From the NCBI GenBank assembly GCA_016700415.1, contig CP065018.1:1178001-1242000 (forward strand): a stretch of 64,000 nt of DNA, given 5' to 3'. The position numbers and the translations under genes are program-made. The notes beneath the pieces were generated by a model. It saw nothing but the letters and a program-made list of their open reading frames with translations, searched no databases and was not told the DNA's origin. Positions 63,700-64,000 of the stretch are shown piece after piece (position 1 is the first letter of the stretch; every line of letters begins with the position of its first letter). Source of the stretch: Flavobacteriales bacterium (GTDB taxonomy: Bacteria > Bacteroidota > Bacteroidia > Flavobacteriales_F > PHOS-HE28).

Positions 63700-64000
63700 A
63701 TGCTCTTCAACTCGTTCGAGTTCCTCTGCATCTTCTTCCCCTTGGTGACGGGGCTCTACTTCACCGTGCCCCATCACCGGCGCTGGATGGTCCTGCTCGC
63801 GGCCAGTTGCTGGTTCTACATGGCCTTCGTGCCGGTCTACATCCTCATCCTGGGCTTCACCATCGGGGTGGACTACTTCGCCGGCATCTGGATCGAGCGC
63901 AACGAAGGGAGAAAACGAAAGCTCCTGCTCGCCGCCAGCATCGTGGCGAACGTGAGCGTGCTGGCGTTCTTCAAGTACTTCAATTTCCTCAATGAGAGCA
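63700..64000 (+). CDS. MBOAT family O-acyltransferase copy 3 (truncated by window edge)
   Basis: The first 100 residues are visible, MLFNSFEFLCIFFPLVTGLY to NFLNES. Over this stretch the DNA matches the start of the frameshifted copy 2 (60991-61291) at all but three positions, all silent. The 5' flank differs, so the similarity begins at or very near the start codon. It probably leads a further MBOAT/SGNH pair to the right. The 245 bp upstream contain no gene; a TATTTTTC sequence near 63492 is a weak -7 candidate. Confidence 0.88.
   Translation, partial: MLFNSFEFLCIFFPLVTGLYFTVPHHRRWMVLLAASCWFYMAFVPVYILILGFTIGVDYFAGIWIERNEGRKRKLLLAASIVANVSVLAFFKYFNFLNES

Overview
The window comes from a GC-rich member of the Bacteroidota, most likely a Flavobacteriales-like lineage. 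The evidence is lineage-typical: secreted proteins with type IX secretion (T9SS) sorting domains of both type A and type B, a DUF6089 outer-membrane protein, a TIGR02757 protein, a lipoprotein with a Cys-Lys-Lys-Glu-Glu export signal, promoter boxes of the TAnnTTTG type, an exosortase with a PID-CTERM-like substrate, and little Shine-Dalgarno signal. No rRNA, tRNA or CRISPR array was seen.

Positions 1-18942 are mostly core and cell-surface genes: a rhomboid protease (cut by the window edge), an EEP-family hydrolase, a TraB/GumN protein, a large leucine-rich-repeat T9SS protein, mtaB, lgt, an inositol-monophosphatase-family enzyme, small secreted proteins, a surface lipoprotein, a TIGR02757 protein, guaB, a T9SS type B fibronectin-like protein, a nitronate monooxygenase-family protein and the DUF6089 protein.

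From 19246 to the right edge lies about 45 kb of surface-polysaccharide genes. The minus-strand part (19246-32999) holds an asparagine-synthase-type amidotransferase, three NAD-dependent sugar epimerase/dehydratases, an O-antigen ligase/polymerase-like membrane protein, three minus-strand glycosyltransferases and a UDP-GlcNAc 2-epimerase, interrupted by two tandem plus-strand glycosyltransferases. Next come a tandemly duplicated DUF559 nuclease-like gene embedded in palindromic repeats, a frameshifted second asparagine synthase, and a three-gene exosortase operon (tiny PID-CTERM-like substrate, exosortase, associated membrane protein). The plus-strand part (38118-46345) holds a tyrosine autokinase/chain-length regulator, a Wzm/Wzt-type ABC exporter, a sulfotransferase, a sugar aminotransferase, a NeuD/PglD-type acyltransferase and a glycosyltransferase. 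An IS5-type insertion sequence follows, then a methyltransferase-like gene, a P-loop protein, a decayed methyltransferase, a glycosyltransferase and a dense palindrome array. From 54227 on, the locus consists of O-acyltransferase (MBOAT) plus SGNH-type pairs, glycosyltransferases and another sulfotransferase. It ends in a third MBOAT gene almost identical over its visible part to the frameshifted second one.

Taken together, the window encodes synthesis, export and decoration (acylation, sulfation, amination) of one or more surface glycans beside an exosortase module. No initiating phosphoglycosyltransferase and no Wza-type outer-membrane channel are visible. The least explained elements are the DUF559 gene in palindromic repeats, the minimal exosortase cargo, a GATC-dense palindromic island near 53.4 kb, and two dispersed repeats whose stem sequences differ while pairing is kept.
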